DNA of 64,000 nt from Roseiarcus sp963742305 (GTDB taxonomy: Bacteria > Pseudomonadota > Alphaproteobacteria > Rhizobiales > Beijerinckiaceae). Shown here piece by piece: positions 9,160-18,137 of the stretch; the first letter of the stretch is position 1, and the number at the start of each line of letters is the position of its first letter. Position numbers and translations under genes: made by a program. Where the stretch lies: positions 62,001-126,000 of the forward strand of contig CAVULN010000054.1 of assembly GCA_963742305.1 (NCBI GenBank), read 5' to 3'. The notes under the pieces are model-generated. The model was not told the DNA's origin and did no database searches. It worked only from the letters and a program-made list of their open reading frames with translations.

Positions 9160-9948
9160 GACGCGCCGTGGCAACCCCAGCGCCGCGCCCAGCCGAGACC
9201 GGCTCGCGTGTCGCCGGCCGGGCGGTACTCGCAGCCGACCCAGCCGTCATAGCCAATTTCGTCGAGGAGAGAGAGCAGATAGTCGTAATTGACCTCGCCC
9301 CGGTCCGGCTCGTGGCGCTCGGGGACGCCGGCGATCTGCACATGCGCGTAACGGCCCGCGAGGCGCCGGACATGGGCGGCGAGATCGCCTTCCATGATCT
9401 GGCAATGATAGAGATCGAGCTGCAGCTTGAGATTGTCGCGACCCGCCTCTTCGATGACGCTCATCGCTTCGCCGGTCGTGTTGAGAAAATAGGCCGGCAT
9501 GTCGCGCGTGTTGATCGGCTCGATGACCAGCGTCACGCCTTCTTCGGCCAAACGGTCGGCGGCGCGTCTGAGATTGGCGACGTAGACCGCCCTTCCCTCG
9601 CGCCGGTCGCGGCCCTCGGGCCAGTTTCCCGCCATGGCGTGAAGGCGCGGGCACTTCGTCGCGAGCGCGTAAGGCAGCGCCCGCTCGAGCGACGCCATGA
9701 ATTCGTCTCTCGCGCCCCGGAAGCGCGGCCATTCCACGCTCGCCTTTGGCCCAATCTCCCGGCGGCAGATTGAACAGCGCCTGGGTCAGATGATGGCGCT
9801 CGAGCCGCGCCGCGATCTCGTCGGCAGGAAAATCATAGGGGAAGAGAAACTCGACGCCGGCGAATCCGCACGTCTGCGCGACCGCGAACCGGTCGAGGAA
9901 CGGCGCCTCCTGGAACATCATGCTGAGATTGGCGGCGAGCTTCGGCAT
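9156..9948 (-). CDS. otnI: OtnI-type hydroxypyruvate isomerase-like protein (one-base frameshift)
   Basis: A TIM-barrel sugar-phosphate-isomerase-family protein of the hydroxypyruvate isomerase / 2-oxo-tetronate isomerase type. It opens MPKLAANLSMMFQEAPFLDRF and contains ALFNLPPGDWAKGERG, TLVIEPINTRDMPAYFLNTT, LQLDLYHCQIMEGDL, AHVQIAGVPERHEPDRGEVNY and GYDGWVGCEYRPAGDT, the metal-binding and substrate blocks of this family. The first 77 or so codons and the rest are in different frames; removing one base from the plus-strand CCCC at 9715-9718 restores LPGARDEFMASLERALPY and a normal length of about 263 residues. It follows otnC by 20 bases and is coupled to the ATPase gene. Confidence 0.85.
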
Positions 9949-9968
9949 GGCTTGTCTATCCCAGTCAG

Positions 9969-10601
9969 TCAGGAGGGCTTGAGCGCGGCGACCTCGTCGG
10001 GCGTGAGCGGACGCAGCCGGGAGCCGCGGAGCAGGAGGAACAGCTTCGCCGTCTCCTCGAGTTCCTCGATCGCGTTGGCGGCGGCGTCGAGCGAACTGCC
10101 CGCGACCACCGGTCCATGATTGGCGAGCAGGACCGCGTGATGCTTTCCCGCTAGCTTCCTCACCGCTCCCGCGAGGCTCGGATCGCCGGGAGGATGATAG
10201 GGAACGAGCGGCAGGCGCCCGACGCGCATGACGTAGTAGGCGGTGATTGGCGGCAGCACGTCGTCGGCGTCGACGTCGGCAAGCGCCGAAACCGCCACCG
10301 AATGGGTCGAGTGCAGGTGGACGACCGCGTGCGCCTCGCGCCTCTCCTCGTACATCGCGCGGTGGAGGAAGCTCTCCTTGGTCGGCGGATCGCCGCTGAT
10401 CAGCCGGCCCGCGGCGTCGAGCTTGGCGAGGCGCGCGGGATCGAGCCGGCCAAGCGAAACATTGGTCGGGGTCATCAGCCAGCCGTCCTCGAGCCGCACG
10501 CTGATGTTGCCGGCGCTGCCGAAAGTGAGCCCCCGCGAAAACATCGAGCTCCCCAGCCGGCAGATCTCCTCGCGCAAACCCGCTTCGCTCAGTCGAGGCA
10601 T
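9969..10601 (-). CDS. otnC: Class II aldolase/adducin-family decarboxylase, OtnC type
   Basis: A 210-residue class II aldolase-family protein. In tetronate pathways OtnC decarboxylates 3-oxo-tetronate 4-phosphate to dihydroxyacetone phosphate. Family motifs seen are GSAGNISVRLEDGWLMTPTN, the metal-binding HLHSTHSVAVSAL with its histidines, and LLANHGPVVAGSSLDAA. The start (MPRLSEAGLREEI) at 10601 follows GAAGAAATCC-rich sequence and overlaps the end of otnK by 13 bases. With otnK and otnI next to it the assignment to acyclic four-carbon sugar acid use is good; a general fuculose-type aldolase is less likely. Confidence 0.85.
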   Translation of the reverse strand: MPRLSEAGLREEICRLGSSMFSRGLTFGSAGNISVRLEDGWLMTPTNVSLGRLDPARLAKLDAAGRLISGDPPTKESFLHRAMYEERREAHAVVHLHSTHSVAVSALADVDADDVLPPITAYYVMRVGRLPLVPYHPPGDPSLAGAVRKLAGKHHAVLLANHGPVVAGSSLDAAANAIEELEETAKLFLLLRGSRLRPLTPDEVAALKPS

Positions 10602-11855
10602 CGGATCGCCCTCAAGAAGAAATCCTCTCCGCCGAAGTTGCCGCTTTTCAGCGCGAGCGCCAGCCTCGGCTCGCCCAGGCTCGCCGTCCAAGGCACGCCC
10701 GGGTCGATCTCGGGGCCGATGCGCAGCTCGGAAACTCCAAGAGCCTGGACGACCGCGCCCGAGGTTTCGCCGCCCGCGACGACGAGGCGGCGCACCCCGC
10801 GCTTGACGAGCCCCCGGGCGATCTCAGCGAGCGCGCCCTCGACGAGGCCGCCTGCGCGCTCGCGGCCGAGGCGGTTCTGCACCTCCCGCACCCGCTCCGG
10901 ATCGGCGCTTGCCGAAATGAGCAGCGGCTCGTCGCCGATCAGCGGCCCGGCCCAGTCAAGCGCGCGCTGAACGACCGGCTCGCCCGCGGCGAGCGCGAGC
11001 GGGTCGACGTCGAACACAGGGTTGGTCCGGCGCATCGAGGCGACTTGCGCGAGAGTCGCTGTCGAGCAGGAGCCGGAGATCACCGCCGCGGCGCCGGGGG
11101 TTCTCGGCAGCCGATCCGCCTCGAGCGATGTCTTGAGCAGCCCCGCGCGGCGAAAATTCTCCGGCAGGCCGAGCGCAATGCCGGAACCTCCCGTCACCAG
11201 TTTCAGGTCGGCCAGCGCCTCGCCCAGGGTGAGAAGGTTGTCGTCGGTCACCGCGTCCAGAATGGCGTGGCGGCAGCCTTCGCGCTTAAGCCGGACGAAT
11301 TCGGCGCGCACCGCCTCGGCGCCGCGGCTCACGGCTGCGAGCGGGACGAGACCGACCTTGTGCGGCGTCTGGCGGGCGAGCACGCGGCGGAGACTGGGAT
11401 CGCGCATCGGCGTCAGCGGATGGTCGCGCATGCCCGATTCGGACAGGAGCACGTCGCCGACAAAGAGATAGCCGCGATAGATGGTCCGTCCGTTCGCCGG
11501 GAAGGCCGGGCAGAAGACGGTGAAGGTTTCGCCGAGCGCGTCCAGAAGCGCATCGGCGACCGGGCCGATATTGCCCGCATCGGTCGAATCGAAGGTCGAG
11601 CAATATTTGAAGAAGAGCTGCCGCGCGCCGGCGGCGACGAGCCATTCGAGGCGCGGCGAGCGATTGCGCTGCCGCCTCGGGCGCCGGAATCGTGCGGGTC
11701 TTGAGCGCGACCACGATCGCGTCGACGTCATCTGGAACCGGGCGCGCCGGAACGCCGATGAGCTGCACCGTGCGCATCCCCTGGCGAACGAGGGTGTTCG
11801 CGAGATCGGTCGCCCCCGTCAGGTCGTCGGCGATCGCGCCGATGAGAAGCGTCAT
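10589..11855 (-). CDS. otnK: OtnK, four-carbon acid sugar kinase (one-base frameshift)
   Basis: A DUF1537-type (four-carbon acid sugar kinase) protein that phosphorylates 3-oxo-tetronate at C4. The N-terminal domain starts MTLLIGAIADDLTGATDLAN with the catalytic DDLTGA motif; the second frame has FFKYCSTFDSTDAGNIGPV and, in the C-terminal domain, GGETSGAVVQALG and PEIDPGVPW. The two frames join (PEAAAQSLAALEWLVAAGA) if one base is removed from the plus-strand GG at 11651-11652, giving roughly 421 residues, the usual length. The start at 11855 has GGGACGGGAG just upstream. It is the first gene of the transporter operon. Confidence 0.87.
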
Positions 11856-12013
11856 CTCCCGTCCCTTGTGTCTGCCGCCCGGATCGCCCTCACCTTGCCC
11901 GAGCCGGTCGCCGCGCGTCCAGTGCGACACACGCTCACACCGGCAGCCGCTGATGGCGCATCAAGCGCGGCCATGACGGCGTGCCTGACGCTGCGGGAGC
12001 CCCGGACAAATCG

Positions 12014-12043
12014 TTGACAAACCGGAGAGCCGACTGTTATAGT
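12014..12043 (+). promoter_or_regulatory. Sigma-70-like promoter pair without a downstream plus-strand gene
   Basis: TTGACA at 12014-12019 is followed after 17 bases by TTATAG (12037-12042). It points toward the coxM end, where no plus-strand gene is seen, so it may drive a short antisense or untranslated RNA or be fortuitous. Confidence 0.3.
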
Positions 12044-12195
12044 TTCTGGATATACGGAAATCTGGTCGCGTCGGGTCCCGAATGTCTTCCCGTTGCCCTT
12101 CCCTGCAAGGCCGACGCGAAAACTGCGAAATGAAATGCCTGTCAAACCATTGAAAACCAACGCTTCCGGGAAACCGGTCGATTTCGCACCCTAAT

Positions 12196-12254
12196 GATTT
12201 CAAAGACTTGCGGACCCGTCGCGAAACCGCAGATTTCGCACCGCGAAATCAGGG
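12196..12254 (+). repeat. Dispersed intergenic motifs (GATTTCAAAGACTT and CGCGAAATCAGGG)
   Basis: GATTTCAAAGACTT (12196-12209) recurs as GATTTCAAAGTCTT at 34903 and, more loosely, at 63207. CGCGAAATCAGGG (12242-12254) recurs exactly at 23784. All copies lie in gaps between genes, which suggests a family of small interspersed elements. Confidence 0.4.
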
Positions 12255-12402
12255 CCGCTTCGCGCAGACCAGGATTTGTTGCGCAAAAGAGCAGGTAAGA
12301 CCATGAAATCATTGGCGCGCGTAACCTTGTGCGCTGGCGCCAACGGGTTGACGTCAATGAAAGCGGATTTGCTTCCATTGACTTTTCGGACGCTTCAAGC
12401 CG

Positions 12403-12431
12403 CCGCGCCCGGCCTGAAGCGCGGCGCGGCA
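12403..12431 (-). terminator. GC-rich hairpin after coxM
   Basis: GCCGCGCC (12403-12410) pairs with GGCGCGGC (12424-12431) 18 bases beyond the coxM stop. There is no T run on the minus strand, so termination is a guess from position. Confidence 0.35.
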
Positions 12432-12448
12432 GGTTTTGGCCAGCGGCT

Positions 12449-13243
12449 CTAGGCCGCCGCCGCCACCGCGCGTTTCGCCATCACGCCGATGAGATGAGCG
12501 CGGTAATCGGCGTCGGCGTGGAGGTCCGAGTTGAGGCCGGTCGCGGGCACGGAAACGCCGTCGAGAGCGGCGGGCGAGAAATTCGCGTTCAGCGCCGCTT
12601 CGAACGCCTCCGCGCGGAATACGCCGTTCTGGCCCGCGCCGGTCACCGCGACGCGAACGCCGTCGGCGGTCCTCGCGACGAACACCCCGACCAGCGCATA
12701 GCGCGAGGCCGGGTTCGGGAACTTCATGTAGGCCGCCTTCTGCGGGACCGGGAAGCTCACCTGGGTGATCAGTTCGCCGGTGTCGAGCGCCGTCTCGAAC
12801 AGGCCCTTGAAGAAGTCTTGCGCTGCGACGCGGCGCTTGTTGGTGACGATTGTCGCGCCGAGCGCGAGCGCCGCCGCCGGATAGTCGGCCGTGGGATCGT
12901 TGTTGGCGAGCGAGCCGCCAATCGTGCCCCGATTGCGGACATGCGGATCGCCGATGCCGGCGGCGAGCGTCGCGATAGCCGGGATCGCCCCCCGCACGAC
13001 CGCATTGCGCGCGACGTCCGCGTGCCGGGTCATGGCCCCGATCACGAGATTGTCGCCCTCGCGGGAGACGCGGTCGAGATCGGGAATCTTGTTGAGATCG
13101 ACGACCAAAGCGGGCGACGCGAGCCGCTGCTTCATGGTCGGCAGAAGCGTCATCCCGCCGGCCAGCGCTTTGGCGTCCGGGTTCGCGAGATCGGCGACGG
13201 CGGCGGAGAGCGACTGGGGTCGATGATATTCAAAGGCGTACAT
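12449..13243 (-). CDS. coxM: CoxM-type FAD-binding subunit of molybdenum hydroxylase
   Basis: A 264-residue FAD subunit of a carbon-monoxide-dehydrogenase-like xanthine oxidase family enzyme. It begins MYAFEYHRPQSL and has the two FAD loops, AGGMTLLPTMKQRLA near residue 34 and TIGGSLANNDPTADYP near residue 112, as in CoxM. It transfers electrons from the iron-sulfur subunit to the quinone pool or another acceptor. It is the last gene of the order coxG-coxS-coxL-coxM, and the S-L-M order is that of form II clusters (form I is M-S-L). Confidence 0.9.
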   Translation of the reverse strand: MYAFEYHRPQSLSAAVADLANPDAKALAGGMTLLPTMKQRLASPALVVDLNKIPDLDRVSREGDNLVIGAMTRHADVARNAVVRGAIPAIATLAAGIGDPHVRNRGTIGGSLANNDPTADYPAAALALGATIVTNKRRVAAQDFFKGLFETALDTGELITQVSFPVPQKAAYMKFPNPASRYALVGVFVARTADGVRVAVTGAGQNGVFRAEAFEAALNANFSPAALDGVSVPATGLNSDLHADADYRAHLIGVMAKRAVAAAA

Positions 13244-13303
13244 TGCTCGAAGTCTCCCGATTGCGGCGTTGGCGGAGGCGGCTTGAGCGCCGCCCGCCAG
13301 GAT

Positions 13304-15667
13304 TTATTCCGCGGCGCGCTTCACCGATTTTTGCGCGGCGCGCCACACGGTTTGCGGAGTGGCCGGCATCACGACATCCTCGTGGCCGAGCGCATCGGTA
13401 AGCGCGTTGACCACGGCGGGCGGGGCGGCGATTGCCCCCGCTTCGCCGCAACCCTTTATCCCGAGCGGATTGGACGGGCAGGGCGTCTCGATCGTTTCGA
13501 TCTTGAACGAGGGCAGGTCGTCAGCGCGCGGCATGCAATAATCCATAAAGCTCGCGGTGAGAAGTTGTCCGTCGCTGTTGTAATGCGCGCCTTCGAGAAG
13601 CGCCTGTCCCACGCCCTGGGCGATGCCGCCGTGAACCTGGCCTTCGACGATCATGGGGTTGATGAGCTTGCCGAAATCGTCGACCGCGGTCCATCGGTCG
13701 ATCGTCACGACGCCGGTTTCCGGGTCGATTTCGAGTTCGCAGATATGGACGCCCGCGGGGAAGGTCCAGTTGGTCGGGTCCCAGAACGCGCTTTCCTTCA
13801 GGCCGGGCTCGATCTCCTGAGTGTTGAGCTTGTGCGCGGAATAGGCGTTCAGCGCGAGCGAACTGAAGTCGATCGACTTGTCGGTGCCCTTGACCGTGAA
13901 CTTCCCATCCTTGAACTCGATGTCGTGCTCGGAGGCTTCGAGCACATAGCCCGCGACCTTCTTGGCTTTGGCCTCGATCTTGTCGAGCGCCTTGGAAATC
14001 GCCGACATGCCGACCGCGCCCGAGCGCGAGCCGTAGGTGCCCATCCCCATCTGAACCTTGTCGGTGTCGCCGTGAACGACCGAGACATTCTCCATCGGAA
14101 TGCCCAGGCGCGAAGAGACGAGTTGCGCATAGGTCGTCTCATGGCCCTGGCCATGGCTGTGGCAGCCCGTGAGGACTTCCACCGTGCCGACCATGTTGAC
14201 CCTCACTTCCGCCGATTCCCAGAGGCCGACGCCCCCGCCCAGGGCGCCGACCGCCTGCGACGGCGCGATGCCGCAGGCCTCGATGTAAGCGGAAAATCCA
14301 ATGCCCCGCCGCTTGCCCTTGGCGGCGGAAGCGGCCTTGCGCGCCCCCAGGCCCTTGTAGTCGGCCTCCTTCAGCGCCTTGTCGAGCGCGGCGGGGAAGT
14401 CGCCCACGTCATAATTCATCAGGACCGGCGTCTGATGCGGGAAAACATTGACGAAGTTCAGGCGCCGGAACTCGGCCGGGTCGCGCCCCGTCTCGCGAGC
14501 CGCGACCTCGACCAGGCGCTCGACGACGAAAGTCGCCTCCGGCCGGCCCGCGCCGCGATAGGCGTCGACCGGCGCGGTGTTGGTGTAGATCCCGTCAACT
14601 TCGCAATAGATGTTGGGAATCGCATATTGTCCGGAGAGCAGCGGAGCGTAGAGATACGTCGGCACCGCCGAAGCGAAGGTCGAGAGATAGGCCCCGAGAT
14701 TGGCCAGGGTGTGGACGCGCAAGCCGGTGATCTTGCCGTCCGCGTCCATGGCAAGTTCGCCGTGAGTCACATGGTCGCGTCCGTGGGCGTCGGAAAGAAA
14801 GGATTCGGTCCGGTCGGCGGTCCATTTCACTGGCCGGTTGATCTTCCTCGCGGCCCACGCGCACACGGTCTCGTCGGCATAGATGAAGATCTTCGAGCCG
14901 AAGCCGCCGCCTACGTCAGGCGCGATGACCCTCAGTTTGTTCTCGGGCGCAAGACCGATGAAGGCCGACAGCACCACCCGCGCGACATGCGGGTTCTGGC
15001 TGGTCGTGTAGAGCGTCATCGTATCGGTCCCCGAGTTGTAGTCGCCAACGGCGGCGCGGGGCTCCATCGCGTTGGGGATCAGGCGATTGTTGACAAGATC
15101 GAGCTTGGTCACGTGTTTCGCGGCGGCGAAGGCCGCGTCGGTCGCCGCCTTGTCGCCCAGATGCCAGTTGTAGACCGTGTTGCCCGGCGCGGCCTCATGA
15201 ACTTGCGCCCGACCGTCGCTGGTCGCGCTTGCGAGATCGATAACCGCCGGCAATTCGGTGTAGGCGACCTCGATCTTTTCCGCGGCGTCGCGCGCCTGCG
15301 CGAGCGTATCGGCGATGACGACGGCGACATGGTCGCCGACATAGCGCACCTTCCCCTGTGCGAGCGCGGGGTGGGCGCCTGCCTTCATCGGCGAGCCGTC
15401 CTTCGAGTGGATCATCCAGCCGCAGATGAGGCCTCCGACCTTGTCGGCCGCGATGTCGTCGCCAGTGAAAATCGCCACCACGCCGGGCGATTTCAGCGCC
15501 GCCGACAGATCGATCTTGTCGATCGTGGCGTGCGCGTGCGGCGAGCGCAGGAAATAGGCATAGGCCTGGCCCGGACGATTGACGTCGTCGACATAGCGCC
15601 CCTTGCCGGTGATGAAACGGATGTCTTCCGTGCGTTTGACGGAAGCGCCAATGGCTGTCACGCCCAT
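13304..15667 (-). CDS. coxL: CoxL-type molybdopterin subunit, form II
   Basis: The 787-residue catalytic subunit. It starts MGVTAIGASVKRTEDIRFITG and contains GGGFGSKIFIYADE for cofactor binding and, mid-protein, DAYRGAGRPEATF. AYRGAGR is the active-site loop of form II enzymes; form I CO dehydrogenases have AYXCSFR with the copper-bound cysteine, which is missing here. Near the C-terminus GCGEAGAIAAPPAV includes the glutamate expected at the molybdenum site. CO oxidation by form II enzymes is disputed, so the substrate may be another small molecule. It lies 28 bases after coxS. Confidence 0.9.
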   Translation of the reverse strand: MGVTAIGASVKRTEDIRFITGKGRYVDDVNRPGQAYAYFLRSPHAHATIDKIDLSAALKSPGVVAIFTGDDIAADKVGGLICGWMIHSKDGSPMKAGAHPALAQGKVRYVGDHVAVVIADTLAQARDAAEKIEVAYTELPAVIDLASATSDGRAQVHEAAPGNTVYNWHLGDKAATDAAFAAAKHVTKLDLVNNRLIPNAMEPRAAVGDYNSGTDTMTLYTTSQNPHVARVVLSAFIGLAPENKLRVIAPDVGGGFGSKIFIYADETVCAWAARKINRPVKWTADRTESFLSDAHGRDHVTHGELAMDADGKITGLRVHTLANLGAYLSTFASAVPTYLYAPLLSGQYAIPNIYCEVDGIYTNTAPVDAYRGAGRPEATFVVERLVEVAARETGRDPAEFRRLNFVNVFPHQTPVLMNYDVGDFPAALDKALKEADYKGLGARKAASAAKGKRRGIGFSAYIEACGIAPSQAVGALGGGVGLWESAEVRVNMVGTVEVLTGCHSHGQGHETTYAQLVSSRLGIPMENVSVVHGDTDKVQMGMGTYGSRSGAVGMSAISKALDKIEAKAKKVAGYVLEASEHDIEFKDGKFTVKGTDKSIDFSSLALNAYSAHKLNTQEIEPGLKESAFWDPTNWTFPAGVHICELEIDPETGVVTIDRWTAVDDFGKLINPMIVEGQVHGGIAQGVGQALLEGAHYNSDGQLLTASFMDYCMPRADDLPSFKIETIETPCPSNPLGIKGCGEAGAIAAPPAVVNALTDALGHEDVVMPATPQTVWRAAQKSVKRAAE

Positions 15668-15695
15668 AATGTTTCTCTCCCAGAGGAACGTTCTG

Positions 15696-16162
<467 letters not shown>

Positions 16163-16187
<25 letters not shown>

Positions 16188-16786
16188 TCCCATATCCTCC
16201 TGAACCAAGACGTGTTCGTTGCGGGCGCGGCGGGCGCAGGGCGCGCGACGGCGCGTTGAGCAGCGGCCGGACCGACCGGTTGAGGCGCGGGTGTGGCCGC
16301 GGGCGCTTCAGCGGTCGATTGGGCCGCCGCCGGCTCGGCCCCGGCTCCAGCGAGTGCGGCAAAATTGGCGAAAAACTTGTCAGCCATGCTCTTGGCGACG
16401 CCGTCGACAAGGCGCGAGCCAAGTTGAGCCATCTTGCCGCCGACCGTCGCCTCGACGTCGTACTTGAGCAGCGTGCCGCCGGGCGCGTCGGCGAGCGACA
16501 CTTTCGCGCCGCCCTTGGCGAAGCCGGCGACGCCGCCCTCGCCCTCGCCCTTGATCGTGTAGCCAACCTGGGGAACGATATCGGAGAGTTCGACTTTGCC
16601 CCTGAACGTGGCGGAGACCGGCCCGATCTTCGTCCTGACCACCGCGGCGAAACCGTTGTCGCCCGTCCTTTCCAGCGATTCGCATCCTGGAATGCAGGAC
16701 TTGAGCACTTCCGGGTCATTGAGCAGCGCCCAAACCTTCGGACGGCCGGCGGGCAAAGTCGCCTCGCCCGTCATCGTCATGGCCAT
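16163..16786 (-). CDS. coxG: CoxG-like SRPBCC protein with C-terminal membrane anchor
   Basis: A 207-residue protein with a CoxG/SRPBCC domain (MTMTGEATLPAGRPKVWALL, CIPGCESLERTG, TLLKYDVEATVGGKMAQLGSRL) over the first 145 or so residues, a long Ala/Pro/Gln-rich linker, and a short aromatic tail (SWFRRIWEWFMSLWR) that can anchor in the membrane. CoxG is thought to recruit the cox enzyme to the cytoplasmic membrane. The start at 16786 has GGAAGGAAG upstream. It is the first gene of the cox cluster and diverges from the liv operon. Confidence 0.9.
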
Positions 16787-17218
16787 GAACGCTTCCTTCC
16801 TTCCGCGGACTTGACCGATCCGCTTCCAATTCGAGACCCGCAAGGCGACATCTCACGGACAGCATTTCGCAACGCGCGAGAAATATCAAGGCGCCTCCGC
16901 GTCTCACGGCCGAGACCGCCAACGGAGCCTGACCGCCGTTATTCTGGGCAACGGCCTTGAATTGCCTCGATATATTGTCATGAATATCACGTATGCTCGC
17001 CAACGCTCCGGATGCTTTCGCCCGTCGGACGGATACCTCAAGACCGCTACGGAAGTCGGGTTGCCGCCGAGGCCCGGGCCAGTTAGGTTGTTGGAACCCG
17101 GAGGACCGCATCCGCGAGCCGCTCTGGGAACTAAGAGCGCATCGACGACAGGGCGGCCGCGCGTGAGTGGCACGGTTCCTGCGAAGCGGGAAGAAGACGC
17201 AGGAGGGTAGCTTCGCGC
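16787..17218. other. Divergent regulatory gap between coxG and livH
   Basis: No gene was recognised in these 432 bases. They hold the promoter of the cox cluster (minus strand) and that of the liv operon (plus strand). The inverted repeat GATAT and ATATC around 16967-16986 lies in a short AT-richer patch. The sigma-54-type element is listed separately. Confidence 0.55.
17168..17182 (+). promoter_or_regulatory. Sigma-54-type promoter of the liv operon
   Basis: TGGCACG, four bases, then CTGC matches the -24/-12 consensus TGGCACG-N4-TTGC in all but one position; the GG (17169-17170) and GC (17181-17182) are exactly 10 bases apart. The predicted start near 17194 leaves a short leader with AGGAGG before livH at 17219. 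Nitrogen control through NtrC would fit an amino-acid or urea-type transporter, but no enhancer site was identified. Confidence 0.55.
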
Positions 17219-18133
17219 ATGGATAATTTCCTGCAGCAGCTAATCAACGGGCTCACGCTGGGGTCGATCTACGGACTCATCGCCATCGGGTACACGATGG
17301 TCTACGGCATCATCGGGATGGTCAATTTCGCGCATGGCGACCTTTTCATGCTGTCGGCGTTCATCGCGCTCATCGTCTTCATGATCCTGACCCAGATTCT
17401 CCATCTCGGTTCGCTGCCGATCGCCTTCATCATCGTGATGATCGCGGGCATGGCGCTGACCGGCTTATGGAACTGGGCGATCGAAAGGCTGGCCTACAGG
17501 CCGCTGCGCGGCTCCTTCCGGCTCGCTCCCTTGATCTCCGCCATCGGCATGTCGGTCTTCCTGTCGAACTTCGTCCAGGTCGTCCAAGGACCGCGCAACA
17601 AGCCTGCGCCGCAATTGCCAAATCATATCTTCCGGCTGACCGGCGGCCACGACGACGTGACGCTGTCGGTTCGCCAGATTCTCATTGTGGTCGTGACCGC
17701 CGTGCTGCTGGCGGCCTTCTGGTACATCGTGCAATACACCTCGCTCGGCCGCGCCCAGCGCGCCTGCGAGCAGGACCAGAAGATGGCGGCCTTGCTCGGC
17801 ATCGACGTCGACAAGACGATTTCGATCACCTTCGTGATCGGCGCGGCGCTCGCGGCGGTCGCGGGCGTCATGTTCGTCATCTACTACGGCGTGGTGACGT
17901 TCTCCGACGGCTTCGTGCCCGGCGTAAAGGCGTTCACCGCGGCCGTTCTCGGCGGCATCGGCTCGCTGCCGGGGGCTGTGCTGGGCGGCCTCCTGATCGG
18001 CCTGATCGAGGTGTTCTGGTCGTCCTATTTCACGACCGACTACAAGGATGTGGCCGCGTTCATGATCCTGGCGATCACCCTCATCTTCATGCCTTCGGGG
18101 ATTCTCGGCCGGCCGGAAGTCGAGAAGGTCTGA
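17219..18133 (+). CDS. livH: Branched-chain amino-acid-type ABC permease LivH
   Basis: A 304-residue inner-membrane permease. It has about eight hydrophobic segments and the LivH hallmarks GLTLGSIYGLIAIGYTMVYGI at the N-terminus, RACEQDQKMAALLGIDVDK in the cytoplasmic loop, and AFTAAVLGGIGSLPGAVLGG near the end. AGGAGG lies 13 bases upstream of the ATG. It forms the membrane channel together with LivM. The gene is first in livH-livM-livG-livF and is followed closely by livM. Confidence 0.93.
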   Translation: MDNFLQQLINGLTLGSIYGLIAIGYTMVYGIIGMVNFAHGDLFMLSAFIALIVFMILTQILHLGSLPIAFIIVMIAGMALTGLWNWAIERLAYRPLRGSFRLAPLISAIGMSVFLSNFVQVVQGPRNKPAPQLPNHIFRLTGGHDDVTLSVRQILIVVVTAVLLAAFWYIVQYTSLGRAQRACEQDQKMAALLGIDVDKTISITFVIGAALAAVAGVMFVIYYGVVTFSDGFVPGVKAFTAAVLGGIGSLPGAVLGGLLIGLIEVFWSSYFTTDYKDVAAFMILAITLIFMPSGILGRPEVEKV

Positions 18134-18137
18134 GACG

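Larger units (their letters stand above)
11856..12448. other. Non-coding gap between otnK start and coxM end
   Basis: No gene was recognised in this 593-base stretch, which is less GC-rich than its surroundings. It must hold the promoter of the otnK operon (minus strand) and the end of the cox transcripts. It contains a promoter-like pair, two GATTTCGCACC copies (12178 and 12230 areas), a GATTTCAAAGACTT motif, a CGCGAAATCAGGG motif shared with 23784, and inverted TGATTTCA/TGAAATCA copies about 100 bases apart. Confidence 0.6.

Noticed and set aside
13304..15667. Form I carbon monoxide dehydrogenase
   Set aside because: The active-site loop is AYRGAGR without the cysteine of AYXCSFR, and the gene order is S-L-M.
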